Assembly (NCBI GenBank): GCA_029204225.1
Contig: CM055093.1
Span: 17,385,041-17,449,040 of the forward strand
Origin: Diphasiastrum complanatum
Taxonomy: Eukaryota > Streptophyta > Lycopodiopsida > Lycopodiales > Lycopodiaceae
DNA length: 64,000 nt
Direction: 5' to 3'
The notes under the pieces are model-generated. The model was not told where the DNA came from, made no database searches, and saw nothing but the letters and a program-made list of their open reading frames with translations. Below are positions 38,321 to 50,291 of the stretch, piece after piece. Positions within the stretch are counted from its first letter, which is position 1; every line of letters starts with the position of its first letter. The translations under genes and the position numbers were made by a program.

Positions 38321-38571
38321 TCCTTCAAACGTGGACATTGGACTATGGAGAGTGTGTCACTGTGTGGCCGTGCTATTGCAAATGCCTAGACCATTGGCAG
38401 CACATAATAAAACTTTAAGGCCCAATGATCACTCATTAATTACAGAGTGGCCAACTTGACAACCCATTTAATGTGAATTACCACTTGGACTTGGATTGCA
38501 ACTTGCAAATACCAAGGTTGGCCCCTTCCCATCATTTTTAATTAATAAAGTGTGTATGCATAGGTGAGAGG

Positions 38572-38603
38572 AGGAGGATGCATGGGGACCCATGCATCCT
38601 CCT
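38572..38603. repeat. Perfect hairpin, 15-base arms
   Basis: AGGAGGATGCATGGG (38572-38586) and CCCATGCATCCTCCT (38589-38603) are reverse complements with a 2-base loop. The motif is related to the longer hairpin at 58495-58540. Confidence 0.9.
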
Positions 38604-38689
38604 ACCCCATACACATGCGCACAAATAGTTTTATGTGTGTGTGTGTGTGTGTGTGTGTATCTATATAATATAAAACTATTTTAGAGAGT

Positions 38690-39290
38690 GTGTGTATTTT
38701 CGCCGCCAAAAATGTCACGCTCTGTCTGCAAAAAAATGTCACGCATTTGCAAAGAAAAGAGCAAAACAACGTTTAAAAAAAAAAGTGTGTAAAAAACAAC
38801 ACATACAAGCCTCCCTTTTTTTTTTTTTTTGGACACACACATTTCAAATCCCCCCCCCTGCTCACTAGCTCTCTTGATCGGGTCTCTCTTTCCCGATCTC
38901 TCTCTCTCTCGATTGGGTCTCTCTCCTCGACTTCTCATGCTGGTTTTGGATTTGAAAGAGTCACGGGTTTTTGATCAATATGGCGTAACAGAAGGCGATG
39001 AACGATGGGACGGTTGATAGATCCATTGCGCTATATTTTTTGCCTCTCTCTGGCATTGACAATGATGGACGATGTTACGGTTGATAGATCCATTGCGCTA
39101 TTGAATGGTGACGATGGATTTCATTTCAACCTGACACAAGAAGAAACAAAAGAAAACATCACACATTTGCAAAGAAAAGAGCAATATAAAGTTTGAAAAA
39201 AAATGTGTGTAAAAAAAAACACATACAAGCCTCCTTTTTTTTTTGGGACACACACATTTCAAATCCCCCCTCCCCTCCGCTCGCTACGAA
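38690..39290. repeat. Dispersed non-coding repeat, two copies (MITE-like)
   Basis: 38706-38860 and 39137-39290 share CATTTGCAAAGAAAAGAGCA, then AAAAACACATACAAGCCTCC, a T run and GGACACACACATTTCAAATC, then a C run. A third copy lies at 55367-55600. The ends carry AAATGTCACGCTCTG-like words. Confidence 0.75.
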
Positions 39291-39295
39291 GGTTC

Positions 39296-40403
39296 CGACA
39301 ATGACTTTGACCATCATGAAAAGAAATCTAAGAATCCGGACCATCCTAATCACCCAAAGTCTAACAATATTGCCCAATCTTCTGAACTTCTACATCAAAT
39401 GGAAACCTGGCAAAAAACTCAACAATCTCATATGGATAAACTCACTGCCAATTTTCAAACCGCCATGAAACAGATTGCTGAGAAATCCTTTCCAGCAAGA
39501 AAAAATATTTGGTGTCCAATCTACTCACAACATCACACTGCTAATGAATGCTCTCAACTATGAAACCATTTTCCAGCAGCAACCGGACCCACCATCTATC
39601 GAGCATACCGCCCCTACCCTCCACAACAGTCTGTGCCATGACCAAAGGTCTACCAAATATGACCAATTGCACCAAATCAATACCCATCACCACGTCAATA
39701 GTTTGTCGTTAATCAACCTGCCCCACAACACGTTGTCCATTATCTTGATCCCTATACCATCGATCGGACAATCTACTATGTGGAAGACAATACTCAACCA
39801 CAATATTGTACTAAAACGGTTGTTTATTATACCTATAATTCTAATGCTCAAACAGTGGATCCCAATGCCCAAGCTTACAATCCAAACCAAGCTGTCTTTG
39901 CCGCACATCAACTGCCCGCAATACGAGGATGTTTTATCTGTGCAGGTAAGCATCCTAGTATTCGCTGTCCAGATAAACTCCATTTTCTTCCAGTTTGTGA
40001 AAACTGTGGTATTGAACATCATGTGAAGGACTGCCCATCCCGATCCAAACCTGCAGCTCCTGTCTGTTCAGTGCAAGTAGAAACTTTACCTGTTGAAACT
40101 CATTCTGCTTGGGTCTTGACTCGAGCACAAACCCAATGCCAAGCCCCTACACTTGCACCCAGTAAAACTCAGCAGCAGGCTGTCCCTCCAAGTAAAGATT
40201 CAACCCCGATAGTTTACCCTCACCCATCTGAAGAAATTCAGCTGCATCATCAGTATCACAAGCAAATCCGCAATGCCGACCAACAATCTTCCACTTTCCA
40301 TAAAGTACCTCACAAGCCTTTTGAAAGCAAAACCCTTGAAGGTACCGAAGTCTGGGGAGATTTACTACAAGCCAATGTCACTCTTCATTTTCACATTCTC
40401 TAG
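39296..40403 (+). pseudogene. Gypsy gag C-terminal part with two zinc knuckles (G1)
   Basis: The frame begins within the nucleocapsid-side half of gag: QSHMDKLTANFQTAMKQIAE, then KNIWCPIYSQHHTANEC, like the gag at 13253-14020. After a frame change two cysteine-histidine motifs appear: CFICAGKHPSIRC and CENCGIEHHVKDC. A long Pro/Gln/Ser-rich stretch follows to a stop at 40401-40403. The capsid N-terminus is missing because the element is truncated on the left. Confidence 0.75.
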
Positions 40404-40736
40404 AAGCATGCCAGATCCAATCCAATAACACCACCAGTCCTGACGAATTGCCACCAATCACGTGAAGTTTTAACGATACTCGATGGTGGCTTCGGTGTCA
40501 ATATCATTTCCACATCCCTCATGATAGAATGGAATCTAAGAGACAAGCTGGCCAAACCCACTTGTCAGCTTCGGATGGCTGATCAAAGTGTGGTCCGACC
40601 TATCGGTTTCCTTCCACAAGTGCCGATCAAACTAGGAGGTCTTAAGTTTTCTGTCGATCTAGTAGTACTTGATATTCCCAATAATGCCTATTCATATGAA
40701 TTACTACTTGGTCGTTTGTGGCTCACCAATGCATGA
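40404..40736 (+). pseudogene. Gypsy protease remnant (G1)
   Basis: The reading frame after the gag stop contains VLTILDGGFGVNIIS, corresponding to the DGGSGVN active-site box of this gypsy group (one Ser changed to Phe). SLMIEWNLRDKL and YSYELLLGRLWL follow, the latter the typical ILGRPWL-like end of the protease fold. A stop follows at 40734-40736. Confidence 0.7.
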
Positions 40737-41186
40737 GTCATTCATGATTGGAGCAAAGGCCGAGTCACTCTTGGAAATCGTGACAGTTCTGTCACCATTG
40801 ATTCAACGGGCAAACTAAAACCTGCACGCATCCATGACGAAGGGTCCTCGACCACCAACTCAGTGTTTGAACCATACTAGTCCAGCCACGAAAAAGGTCA
40901 TTATGTTAAATCTACTGATATCATAAACTGGAGTCACAATCTAGCTACCATTGATTGTGTGAATGCCAATTACTGTGCTCAGCATCAGGATAATTGTACA
41001 TCTCCACTCTCAATCGATCACGACCAATTACCTGATCTTAATACACTTATCATCTATATCAATTTTATTGATATCCTTCCACACAATGATGAGTTACTAA
41101 ATATTGCATGGCTACCTACTAATGAATCAGAAGATTTATTCATCGATGATGAGAATGTCTTACGAATTCAGAATTGCCCATAAGAT

Positions 41187-43083
41187 TTGGACATTTCTGA
41201 TATTCAGATCCTCAATTACATGGAGGCACTTCCACTTAGGGCCTATCCGCAACATGCTTCCAAGGTGGAACCGGTTGCCAAGGTTACAATTGAAAAGCCT
41301 AATACAAAATTCTATTGTGCCAAATGCCCACACTATCCATGGGATCTCTGTGAGGAGGCGACCATTTTTCAAATTGATGATGAGGTCCTCCATGACGTAC
41401 CACCCATCCCTCATCCACACATCACCCCACAGCCAAAGCCTCAACCACGTGGCCATGCTATGAAAGAGAAGATTAAAAAACCGCTTCAAACTCAAACGCC
41501 TGGCGACCTCTCAATTGTTAGGGAAGTTCCCGATATTGCCTCTGTTCCTACATCAACCCCCGAATGTTCCCAATCACCATCTCGGCCCAACTCGACAGGT
41601 GAAAGACAAAGGCCTGCATACTTTAAGGACTATACAATTGATGATGTCACAATCCAATTACCCCAAGCTCAATGTGAGCCAAATGGTAATTCGTCCTACG
41701 AAGGCCCTGCACGAACCATCACCCTTTCTTTGAGTGAGCCAAATGAAACCAACGAATATATTGTCCACGTCGGAACTCATCTCAATTGCGAACAACGCAG
41801 ATGGCTTGAAAAGCACCTACGAAAATATCGACATGTCTTTGCATGGACCTATAAAGACATGAAAGGCGTCTCAACCCAAGTAGTTATGCATCGTATCCCG
41901 CTTAAACCGGGTGCGAGGCCAACTGCTAGTCGTCCATACAGATGCAATCCAATTTATAAGGCCAAGACCAAAGAAGAATTACAACGTCTCTTAGATGTGG
42001 GATTTATGTATGAAATTGAGCATACTGAGTGGGTCTCCCCAATTGTCATTGTTCCCAAAAAAAATGAGAAACTCCGCATCTGTGTCGACATTTTCCATTA
42101 CCTTTCGGAGAATCCATCTTAGAAAATTTAGCAAGAGGTGAAGCTTACTCCTTCTTAGATGGCTTTAGCGAATACAATATGATCCAAATTGCTGAAGAAG
42201 ATCAACATAAAACTGCTTTTGCCACAGAATAGGGAACCTTCTGCTGGAAAGTCATGCCTTTTGGTCTCTACAATGCCCCTAGCACCTTCCAACGTGTTAT
42301 GCAAGCGGCCTTTTCTCAGCAGATGAGCGATACCCTAGAGGTTTACTTGGACGATTTAGGTGCACATTAAGAAGAAACACGCCATCTGTCTGTGCCCAAA
42401 TTTGTTTTTATCCAATGTCAATGCTTCGGCATCTCCTTAATTCTGAAAAATGTCAGATCTGGGTAACACATGGTATTGTGTTAGGACATATTATTTTCTG
42501 AAAATGGCATTGCCACTGACCCCAAAAAGATCCTTATCATTCAAAATCTACCGGAACCGTGTACGATACACGAAGTTTACTCTTTCCTTGACCACGCCAA
42601 CTACTATCGGTGCTTTATTCTCAATTTCGCTAACAAAGCACGCTTAATCTACAAAGTAGTTGTAGTTCCCAAATGGACAGATGAACAACGCATCGCATTT
42701 CATCAACTCAAAGAAGCCCTTACCAATGCACCTATCCTTCGGGCTCCTGATTGTTCTAAAGAATTCCATGTGCATATTGATGCATCCAAGTATGCCATTG
42801 GAGAGTGCTCACCCAACCGGGAGAATTCAAAAAGGATTACCCAATCAGTTTTCTTAGTAGACAATTGATACCTGATGAAGTCAATTATACCACTACCGAA
42901 CGTGAAGCCTTGGCAATGGTATATGCGGTTCAAAAGTTTTGCCATTATCTTCTGGGAGAATGTGCCAAAGCTGGGTTTCATTGGAATAAAAAGCAATCAC
43001 CATACAATGAGAGAAAACTCAAGTTTCTCCTTGAGGCTCCAAAAAGTTTCTATCTCCTCACTATGGAGAATGAGAATACATAG
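41187..43083 (+). pseudogene. Gypsy reverse transcriptase and RNase H remnant (G1)
   Basis: 41187-42122 carries a Pro-rich linker then RYRHVFAWTYKDMKG, YKAKTKEELQRLLDVGFMYE and EWVSPIVIVPKKNEKLRICV. About ten residues after ICVD are missing and the frame shifts. SFLDGFSEYN, VMPFGLYNAPSTFQRVM and VYLDDLG (intact YLDD) follow across stops. RNase H shows EFHVHIDASKYAIG and YTTTEREALAMVYAVQKF, ending abruptly at HYLLGE (42960), where a 177-base sequence also found at 50114 begins. The enzyme cannot be functional. Confidence 0.85.
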
Positions 43084-43133
43084 TAAAAGACACTTCCTTT
43101 GCTAAGTTAGGTGAAAATCCAGCATGTAATAAG
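42957..43133 (+). repeat. 177-base direct repeat flanking the copia insertion, left copy
   Basis: About 96% identical by eye to 50114-50291. It contains AATGTGCCAAAG at its left end and ATGTAATAAGG at its right end. At the left edge it is joined to truncated RNase H. Confidence 0.93.
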
Positions 43134-43383
43134 GAAGTAGACTCAACTTTCTTGTCCTAATGTGAAAACCCTAGCCTAGATCCAAGAGTCATGCTTGGTA
43201 GGTGTATGGTAGGTACAAATCTCATCATAAATCATGGACTAGATCCTACAAAGTAGGAATCACTACCAAATGGACACAACCACTCCTCTTGACTCGTGGT
43301 AACCTACTTTAGGTGTGAATGTACAAGTGGCACTTTGGCCATTCAAGTAACCAACAAACAATATTGACAAAATGTACAATATT

Positions 43384-43957
43384 CTACATGGCTAGATTTG
43401 CCAATGTAAACAATTTTTCACACTCCTCCTCAAATCTAGCCTTGGAAATCACAATGCTTTTATCAATAACTCTAATTGAAGATCTAAGCTTGACAAATGA
43501 ATCTTTAAGTAAAGATTTAGTAAACAAATCAGCCAAGCAACTTGATGATGGCACATGTTGGAGCTTGATCTCTTTGGCTTGCACTTTCTCCCTCACGAAA
43601 TGATGAGCAATCTCGATGTGTTTGCTCCTTGCATGGAATGTAGGATTGGTTACAAGTGATTGGGCTGATTGGTTGTCACAATAGATGATAGGAATTTCCT
43701 CCTCCATGACATGAAACTCCACCAATAGCTTTTTGAGCCACAAGACCTCCTTGCATGTTGATGTCAAGGCCTTGTATTCGGATTTTGTGGAAGATAGGAA
43801 GATGGTATCTTGCTTTTTGGAAAGCCATGATACTACTCCATCACATAGAAAGGTGGCAAAAGCATTTGTTGATCTTCTATCTACTTTGTCACCTGCAAAA
43901 CCGAGTCACTATATGGAAGCTAACTCCCTATTGAGAGACTTGATTCTGAGCACATAA
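43384..43957 (-). pseudogene. Copia RNase H remnant (element B)
   Basis: Reads SWLSKKQDTIFLSSTKSEYK in one frame, then EVLWLKKLLVEFHVMEEEIP, IYCDNQSAQSLVTNPTFHAR, SKHIEIAHHFVREKV and LADLFTKSL. This is the ordered set of copia RNase H motifs (SSTEAEY; CDNQSA; RTKHIDIRYHFIR; DIFTK). It ends near 43384. Confidence 0.9.
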
Positions 43958-44258
43958 ACCTATGCACTCTCTTCATGCTTTGCAGAATCTGATTCCTAAG
44001 CATGAGAACCCTTGAAGTGTTACTAGACTCATAGATTGATCTTAGAGATTCCCAAGCCTCTTTAGCACTGGTACAAGCTGATACTTCTCTCAATAAATCA
44101 TTGCTTACATTCATCTTCACACACTGAAGTGCAAGCCTAGATTTTCTTTTGTATTTAGCTAACTCCTGTGCACCTAGAAGTTCATCTTCCTCATCAATCA
44201 GAAATTCATAGAGATCCTGGAGCACCATGAGTGACTCCATCTTACTTCCAAATAACAT
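43940..44258 (-). pseudogene. Copia gag fragment (element B), joined to RNase H
   Basis: Reads LALQCVKMNVSNDLLREVSA, then SAKEAWESLRSIYESSNTSR and LRNQILQSMK, the gag core of plant copia elements. It meets the RNase H segment near 43940, so protease, integrase and reverse transcriptase are deleted. Confidence 0.85.
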
Positions 44259-44828
44259 AATTGGTAGAATTTAATCTCTCACTAGCTTGTAGAAGGTATG
44301 CTCCAACAGATCCCATCTTACTAGTAAGATTCTACACACAAGATATAGATTTGTTTGAACCTGAAACTCACAAAGGTTTCTAACTTGCAATGTTTCACTC
44401 AAATGTTGACTTCTAATCCAACAGATGGACTTGTAATCACAGTTCTATCACTCCCTCACAAAGCTGGAATGAAGATAAGATGAAGTGAAAACTACTCTCA
44501 AGCAAATCTTACCAATCTTGGCTATTTTTGGACAATAACTGACTCTATCTCTCTCTTTCACTTTGATGTACTTTCAAGACCTAGTTTCCACTTTAAGAAG
44601 GTCTAAAATCAGCCTAGATTAATTACTTCTCATAAAACAAATTCAAAACTAATTAATGGTAAATGATCTTGGAGCTTATCCTAGGATTTGCACCAAAATT
44701 ACATCAAACTCACACCAGATGGAATTACAGTGATCCAATGAATATGAGATTTTAAATGCTGGTTCAGAGATGCCCACACGTCTAAACAGTACAGATTTTG
44801 ATCTTGAACAAATTTGGGATCAAATCCC

Positions 44829-45760
44829 TGATAAGAAGAGAATCGTGATATGCTCTGCATGCCACTAATGAGAAGAAATGAGTTCAGATGCGACCGTTGG
44901 ACACTGCCAACTGAATCGCTCCTACAATCCTCCAGACTGTAGTCAGTCATTGCTGATCTACGTTCATAAAATTAATGCAGCATTCGACTTAGTTTCAACC
45001 AAATTGCGGAATTCAAATGAACAAGAAAACTCAGACATATGAAATATCAGCATAAGCATTCAACATTCAAGATCAGACACAACAAGAAAATAATCTATAT
45101 TAATTTTTTCTGAATTTCTTCAAGCATTGCATGCGAATCCACGCAGTGCGTTGGCGTGAAAGAAACACGGTTCTCTCACGAGTAGTAGTCTCGCTTCACT
45201 AGCGGACAATTGGATCTTCTGATCCTAGACAGAGTTGTCTTCGCGCACAGGTGGTTATGTATTATGTATATCATCTTGATTGCTTACTAGCATCAAACTT
45301 CTTCACTCTGTTTTATTTTACTATATGTCAAGTATAATCCAGTAAGTATGGTCTCTCTGTGTAAATCTAAGATTAGAGTGATTAAGCATCCACAACTAAC
45401 CAGAGAATTACAAGAGTGGCAGATTAGCCACAACCTAGGGAGTATCTGCTGATGTCATGCCATCAGATTAGATTACTGTACTTCTGGGTACTTGCGTGAT
45501 CTTTGGTGGTACTCCTTGGGGCTTGAGCGCTAAACGAGTTTCGTTTACCTCGTCTGCCTTCTTCTGTACTAGACCGCAAAGGAATCTCGTTCGTGGATCT
45601 TTCGTGTTCGCGAACTGTTCGTCTTCGTCTCCGTTAACTTTCGTGTTCACGAAACTCTTCGTGTTTCATGTCTCCAGATGTTCGAGTTCACGAACATCTT
45701 TGTCAGGCAAAGGGCTGAAAGCTAGCAAGCCTTTGTAATCAGAAACATTTTGTTTCTTCA
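44829..45760 (-). repeat. 3' LTR of copia C
   Basis: Pairs with 48759-49765. Differences are scattered substitutions plus one gap. Confidence 0.92.
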
Positions 45761-45779
45761 GCTCCCTCTCAAAGCATGA

Positions 45780-46382
45780 TAGCTTTAAGATCCCGAGGCT
45801 GCTCCTCTGCCTCTCAAAGAGTCCTTTGTCCAAGGCCTTTGTGAAGATGTCAACAACCATGTCTTTCGTTCCTGTGAAGGTGGTCTGCATCATCTTGTTT
45901 TCAATTAGATCCCTGATCAAGTGATACTTGATTGCAATGTGCTTCGTTCTGGAATGGATCCATCTGTCCTTTTCTGGACTTTCAATCGCCTCTTTGAATG
46001 TCTGTGGTTCGCCACTGAACCCGCAGAATTCTTCTAATGTGGAAGCTGAGCTGCCTGGCACATATCTTGCTGGCGCTCTTCGTGGTCTTGTCGACCTTCT
46101 AGGAGATCCTCCTGGAACAGCTATGCCTTTGCCCTTGTCTGCTATGCTCAGTCTGGAACCATCTTGGTTTACAGGAACTACGACGACAGGTTGTCTCTCA
46201 AATCTTTCTTTGTCTGTTTCATCGGCCGAATGGGAGGCGACTCGAAAATCTTCATTTTCGTGTTCGTCTGCTGCTCCCTCTGTCACTGGTGGCAGGTCAT
46301 AGTACTGTCTCTCCAGAACTTCGTAGCTGACAGGGTCTGCGTTGGCCATAGTCCTACTCTCGTCGAATTTGACATCCCTCAC
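45780..46382 (-). pseudogene. Copia integrase tail fused to RNase H end, reverse transcriptase deleted (element C)
   Basis: One open frame runs from RDVKFDESR (integrase tail) through a Pro/Arg linker (RRSTRPRRAPARYV) to PQTFKEAIESPEKDRW, the first residues of reverse transcriptase. It then jumps in frame to HSRTKHIAIKYHLIRDLIEN, FTGTKDMVVDIFTKALD and FERQRSSLGIL, the end of RNase H. About 500 residues that normally separate these motifs are absent, yet the frame is kept. Confidence 0.88.
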
Positions 46383-46559
46383 TGTTTCACAATGTTCGTG
46401 TCTGGCATGTAGATTCTGTAGTATGTCGAATTGTTGTCATAACCTAGCAGAAATCCCTACTCGACTTTATCATCAAGATTCTTTCAAAGCTTATCAGGAA
46501 TATATGCATATGTTGCACAACCAAAGATTTTGACGTGAGACAAGTTGGGCTTTCTACCC

Positions 46560-47458
46560 CACCATAGCTCATGTGGTGTCGTGTGAGGAACACCAAAATT
46601 TGCATGTCCTGTTCTGGATGTATGCGGCTGTAGCTACTGCTTCAGCCCACAGTGCCCTTGGAGCTTTCAAATAGGCCATCATGCATCTGGCTGCTTCCAT
46701 TAGGGTCCTTTCTTTCGTTCAGCAATGCCATTGTGATGCGGTGTGTAGGCTGTAGTTCTTCAGTGAATGATACCACGATCATTGCAAAAGTCAGTGAAGT
46801 GATTCGAGATATATTCGCCACCTCGATCCGTTCTAATCTGCTTCACCTTGCTGCTTGTACATCTCTCTGCCCAATTCATGTATTCTGTGAATTTATCGAG
46901 TGCTTCAAATTTATTCTGGATAAAATACACTCCGACAAACTTGCTATAATCATCAATGAAGGTTATATAATATTTTGAACCTCCTACTGAGATCACGTTG
47001 AATGGTCCGCAAATGTCAGAATGCACTAGCTCCAGAATCTTGGTCATTCTGTAGGAGTCTTTGACGAATGGAGTGTGCGACATCTTGCCTTTCAAACATG
47101 CATCATAGGTGGTCGAACTGGTTGCATTCGAGACGGTGACCCCTGTTATCACTCCATGATGACTTGCTTGATAAAGTGCCATTGAGTTCATGTGGAAGAG
47201 TCTTCTGTGCCACATAGTGTCTGGCGAGTCATCATGGGTCTGATGCATCTGATCTTCAGGTAGGCGCACCTTCAGATGATATAGGTTGCCTTTCCTTCTG
47301 TCTTGAGCTATGAGAGTGCTGGTGCTGGCGTCGTCAATCACATTGTATGCTTTGTTAGAAAACGTCACACGCATCCCTGCATCTGCTATTTTTGCTACAG
47401 GGTTGGCACGAATAGAACATCTTCGAGTCATCTGTCTCTGCTGTTGGTGTTGAGCCAC
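46560..47458 (-). pseudogene. Copia integrase (element C)
   Basis: Contains the zinc-binding front (WHRRLFHMNSMALYQ, then DACLKGKMSHTPF), the core LELVHSDICGPFNV, YITFIDDYSKFVGVYF and IRTDRGGEYISNHF. After a frameshift at about 46760 the TAYTPHHNGIAERK-like Glu region follows. Broken but nearly complete. Confidence 0.87.
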
Positions 47459-47880
47459 AATGAACCAATGCCGTTCACTTGATGTCTAGATTCATCTCCA
47501 AGAACTATGAATCTTGAGGGATCTGCACTTCTGAAATCAGACATGATTCGTCTTGATGTCACGAAGTGTGAGGCGGCTCCTGAATCTAGGATTACCTCAT
47601 GTGTGTCAGACGTTGATGCTGCACACACATCTTCACAGATGTAGGCGGTCGAACAATTTCTGTTCATTCTTTCTTCGCCCATCTTCGAGCTCTCGGGCTC
47701 CTCAACATATGAAGAACTATTGTTGTTCTCCTGTCTGTTCTGTGCTGATATGTTTCTTGGGTTTTGGCGGAAATCCATGGCTGCATGACCCTTCTTATAG
47801 CAATGGATACACTCAATCTTGGGATTGCGCCAGCAGATATCTACTGTATGCCCGTCTCGTCTGCATCTCACGCAGGTCTT
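47428..47880 (-). pseudogene. Copia zinc knuckle and protease (element C)
   Basis: CIHCYKKGHAAMDF is a CCHC knuckle whose last Cys is Phe. VILDSGAASHFVTSR is the protease active site (DSGA intact). MSDFRSADPSRFIVLGDESR follows, as expected for copia protease. Confidence 0.87.
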
Positions 47881-48645
47881 CTTGTCTGTATCTTGTTGTT
47901 TCGACCTCCCTTTGGTCTTCCAGTTGCTCTTGCTGGTCCCCTCTGCTTGCTGGTCACGATCCTGCCTCTGATTCGACTCCCTCTTAGGCTTGAATTGTTT
48001 TTTGGATTTTTCTCTATTGTCGTAGAGAGCTTGGTCAAAACCATCATTGTGATCAAGGTGTTCTCTGGCCTCGACTTTCTCTCAAATCTCGACAATCGCC
48101 TTTTTGAGGTTCATGGTAGGATCTTTCGCGAGCAGGGTTCGTGTCATCTGAAAAGATCTGGGTAAGGCTCTCAACAGGTACGTGAGCTGCTTCTCAGCTA
48201 ATACTGCATTCTTTGCTCCAGAGTTGTGTAGAGATAGAAACATATCCTTCATCATTCTCACGAAGGAGGTGAGGTCTTTTCCATTTCATTGTAGATTAGT
48301 CAGCTGATCTTCTAGCATCATGATCTGATCTCTTGATTTCGTCTGAAATCTTGTGAGCAATGCATCCCAGATCTCTTTAGCTTTGGAGAGTGTAGTCAGG
48401 TCAAGTGTAAGGCTATCTTCGATGGAAGATGATAGCAAGACTACTGCCTTGTCGTTTTTCTCCCTCCATTCACGTAGCTCCTTGTCTGTTGTCGTAGGCA
48501 TTTCTTCTGTGCCATCCACTCAAGGGAAGAGTCCTTCGCCCTTGAGTATTAAAGATGTCTTAACTTTCCAGGCTAGAAAGTTAGATCCTGAAGAACCAAG
48601 TATAGTGCAGATCTTGTTCTGCATTCTGCTGATCGAAGTCATTGC
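47868..48645 (-). pseudogene. Copia gag (element C)
   Basis: Upstream SNFLAWKVKTSLILKGEGLF, a stop, then VLLSSSIEDSLTLDLTTLSK, AKEIWDALLTRFQTK and LRALPRSFQMTRTLLAKDPT, in the order of the plant copia gag. A Lys/Arg/Gln-rich tail leads into the first zinc knuckle (CRRDGHTVDIC). Stops at the first part and near 48080 interrupt it. Confidence 0.85.
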
Positions 48646-48758
48646 TTCTTGAAGTATGTTTCTTTGTTGATGGTTGTCTGTCTGAATGCTTGGCCTCTTG
48701 GATCTGCTAGCTTCTTGGCTATGTCAAAATATGACAGGATAACCTGCTCTGATACCAC

Positions 48759-49765
48759 TGATGAGAAGAGGATCGTGATATGCTCTGCATGCCACTGATG
48801 AGAAGAAAAGGTGATTGACTGATGAGAAATTTATTGGATTCGCGAAACTTTCGCGAAGGCGAATCAATCATGACTTCGGATGGAGTTCAGATGCGATCGC
48901 TGGACACTGCTAGCTGAATCACTCCTACAATCCTCCAGAGTGTAGTCAGTCACTGCTGATCTACGTTCATAAAATTAATACAACATTCGACTTAGTTTCA
49001 ACCAAATTGCGGAACTCGAATGAACAAGAAAACTCAGACATATGAAATATCAGCATAAGCATTCAACATTCAAGATCAAACACAACAAGAAAATAATCTA
49101 TATTAATTTTCTCTGAATTTCTTCAAGCACTGCATGCGAATCCACGCAGTGCGTTGGTGTGAAAGAAACACGGTTCTCTCACGAATAGTAGTCTCGTTTC
49201 ACTAGCAGACAGTTGGATCTTCTGATCCTAGACATAATTGTCTTCGCGCACAAGCGAACATGTATTCTGTATATCGTCTTGATTGCTTACTAGCATCAGA
49301 CTTCTTCACTCTATTTTTTTTTAATCTATATGTCAAGTATAATCCAGTAAGTAAGGTCTCTCTGTGTAAATCTAAAATTAGAGTGATTAAGCATCTACAA
49401 CTAACTAGAGAATTACAAGAGTGGTAGATTAGCCATGACCTGGGGAGTATCTGCTAATGTCATGCCATTAGATCAGATTATTGTACTTCTGGATACTTGC
49501 GTGATCTTTGGTGGTACTCCTTGGGGCGTGAGCGCTGAACAGGTTTCGTTTACCTTGTCTGCCTTCTTCCGTATTGGACCGTGAAGGAATCTCGTTTGTG
49601 GATCTTTTGTGTTCGCGAATTGTTCGTCTTCGTCTCCATTGACTTTCGTGTTCGCGAAATTCTTCGTGTTTTGTGTCTTCAAATGTTTGAGTTCGCGAAC
49701 ATCTTCGTCAAGCGAAGGGCTGAAAGCTAGCAAGCCTTTATAATCAAAAACATTTTGTTTCTTCA
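48759..49765 (-). repeat. 5' LTR of copia C
   Basis: Adjacent to the primer site on its internal side. It includes GATTCGCGAAACTTTCGCGA, a palindromic stretch missing from the other LTR. Confidence 0.92.
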
Positions 49766-50113
49766 ATCCCCTCACCAAAACCTGGATACTAGCTCGCCCT
49801 TCCAATACTAGCTTTTTGCACCAAAACCTGCTAAAGCTGGATTAGTTTCTAACACTGATCAATAACCTTGTACTTGGCTCTGATACCATGTTAAAAGTAC
49901 AGTACTAAGAACCATAAATGGATCTTTGAATGATCCACAAGGTTGATTGTGTGCTTGTCAAACAATCTATCAGATACTAGTCATCATAAAACAAGATCTA
50001 GTTTTGCAGCTTGATAGAAAACAAGTAGAGACAATTAGAGCATTGATCAAAAACTATAATCCAACTCCACACATGTGGAAATGAGGCTGTAGTACGGCCT
50101 ACAAACAATGTTT

Positions 50114-50291
50114 AGAATGTGCCAAAGTTGGGTTTGATTGGAATCAAAAGCAATCACCATACAATGAGAGAAAACTCAAGTTTCTCCTTGAGGCTCCAAA
50201 AAGTTTTTATCTCCTCACTATGGAGAATGAGAATACATAGTAAAAGACACTTCCTTTGCTAAATTAGGTGAAAATCCAACATGTAATAAAG
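50114..50291 (+). repeat. 177-base direct repeat flanking the copia insertion, right copy
   Basis: Second copy of 42957-43133. It runs without a break into the gypsy integrase C-terminus, so this is the original gypsy context. Confidence 0.93.

Larger units (their letters stand above)
44824..49770 (-). mobile_element. Ty1/copia element C with both LTRs and ATCCC target duplication
   Basis: LTRs 44829-45760 (932 bases) and 48759-49765 (1007 bases) start TGATGAGAAG/TGATAAGAAG and end TTGTTTCTTCA in plus orientation. The element is minus-strand: a primer site at 48757-48745 (TGGTATCAGAGCAGG, one base from the LTR) and a purine tract beside 45760. ATCCC at 44824-44828 and 49766-49770 is a perfect 5-base target duplication. 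The left LTR lacks about 50-75 bases around 44880 that the right LTR has. The internal region is 3.0 kb and lacks reverse transcriptase. It sits inside the leader of copia B. Confidence 0.92.
43134..50113 (-). mobile_element. Ty1/copia element B, inserted in gypsy G1 and split by copia C
   Basis: A minus-strand element. The primer site lies at 49888-49876 (minus strand TGGTATCAGAGCC), next to an LTR starting TGTTAA at 49889 in plus orientation and running to about 50108. RNase H (43957-43384) and gag (44258-43940) remain on the left part. The leader between primer site and gag is interrupted by copia C. I could not align the presumed 3' LTR (about 43140-43357) with the 5' LTR, so the outer ends are uncertain. 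Confidence 0.65.

Noticed and set aside
43140-50108. Matched LTR pair for copia B
   Set aside because: The sequence left of RNase H (43140-43357) and the LTR at 49889-50108 do not align convincingly; only TGTTTGT-like ends are shared.
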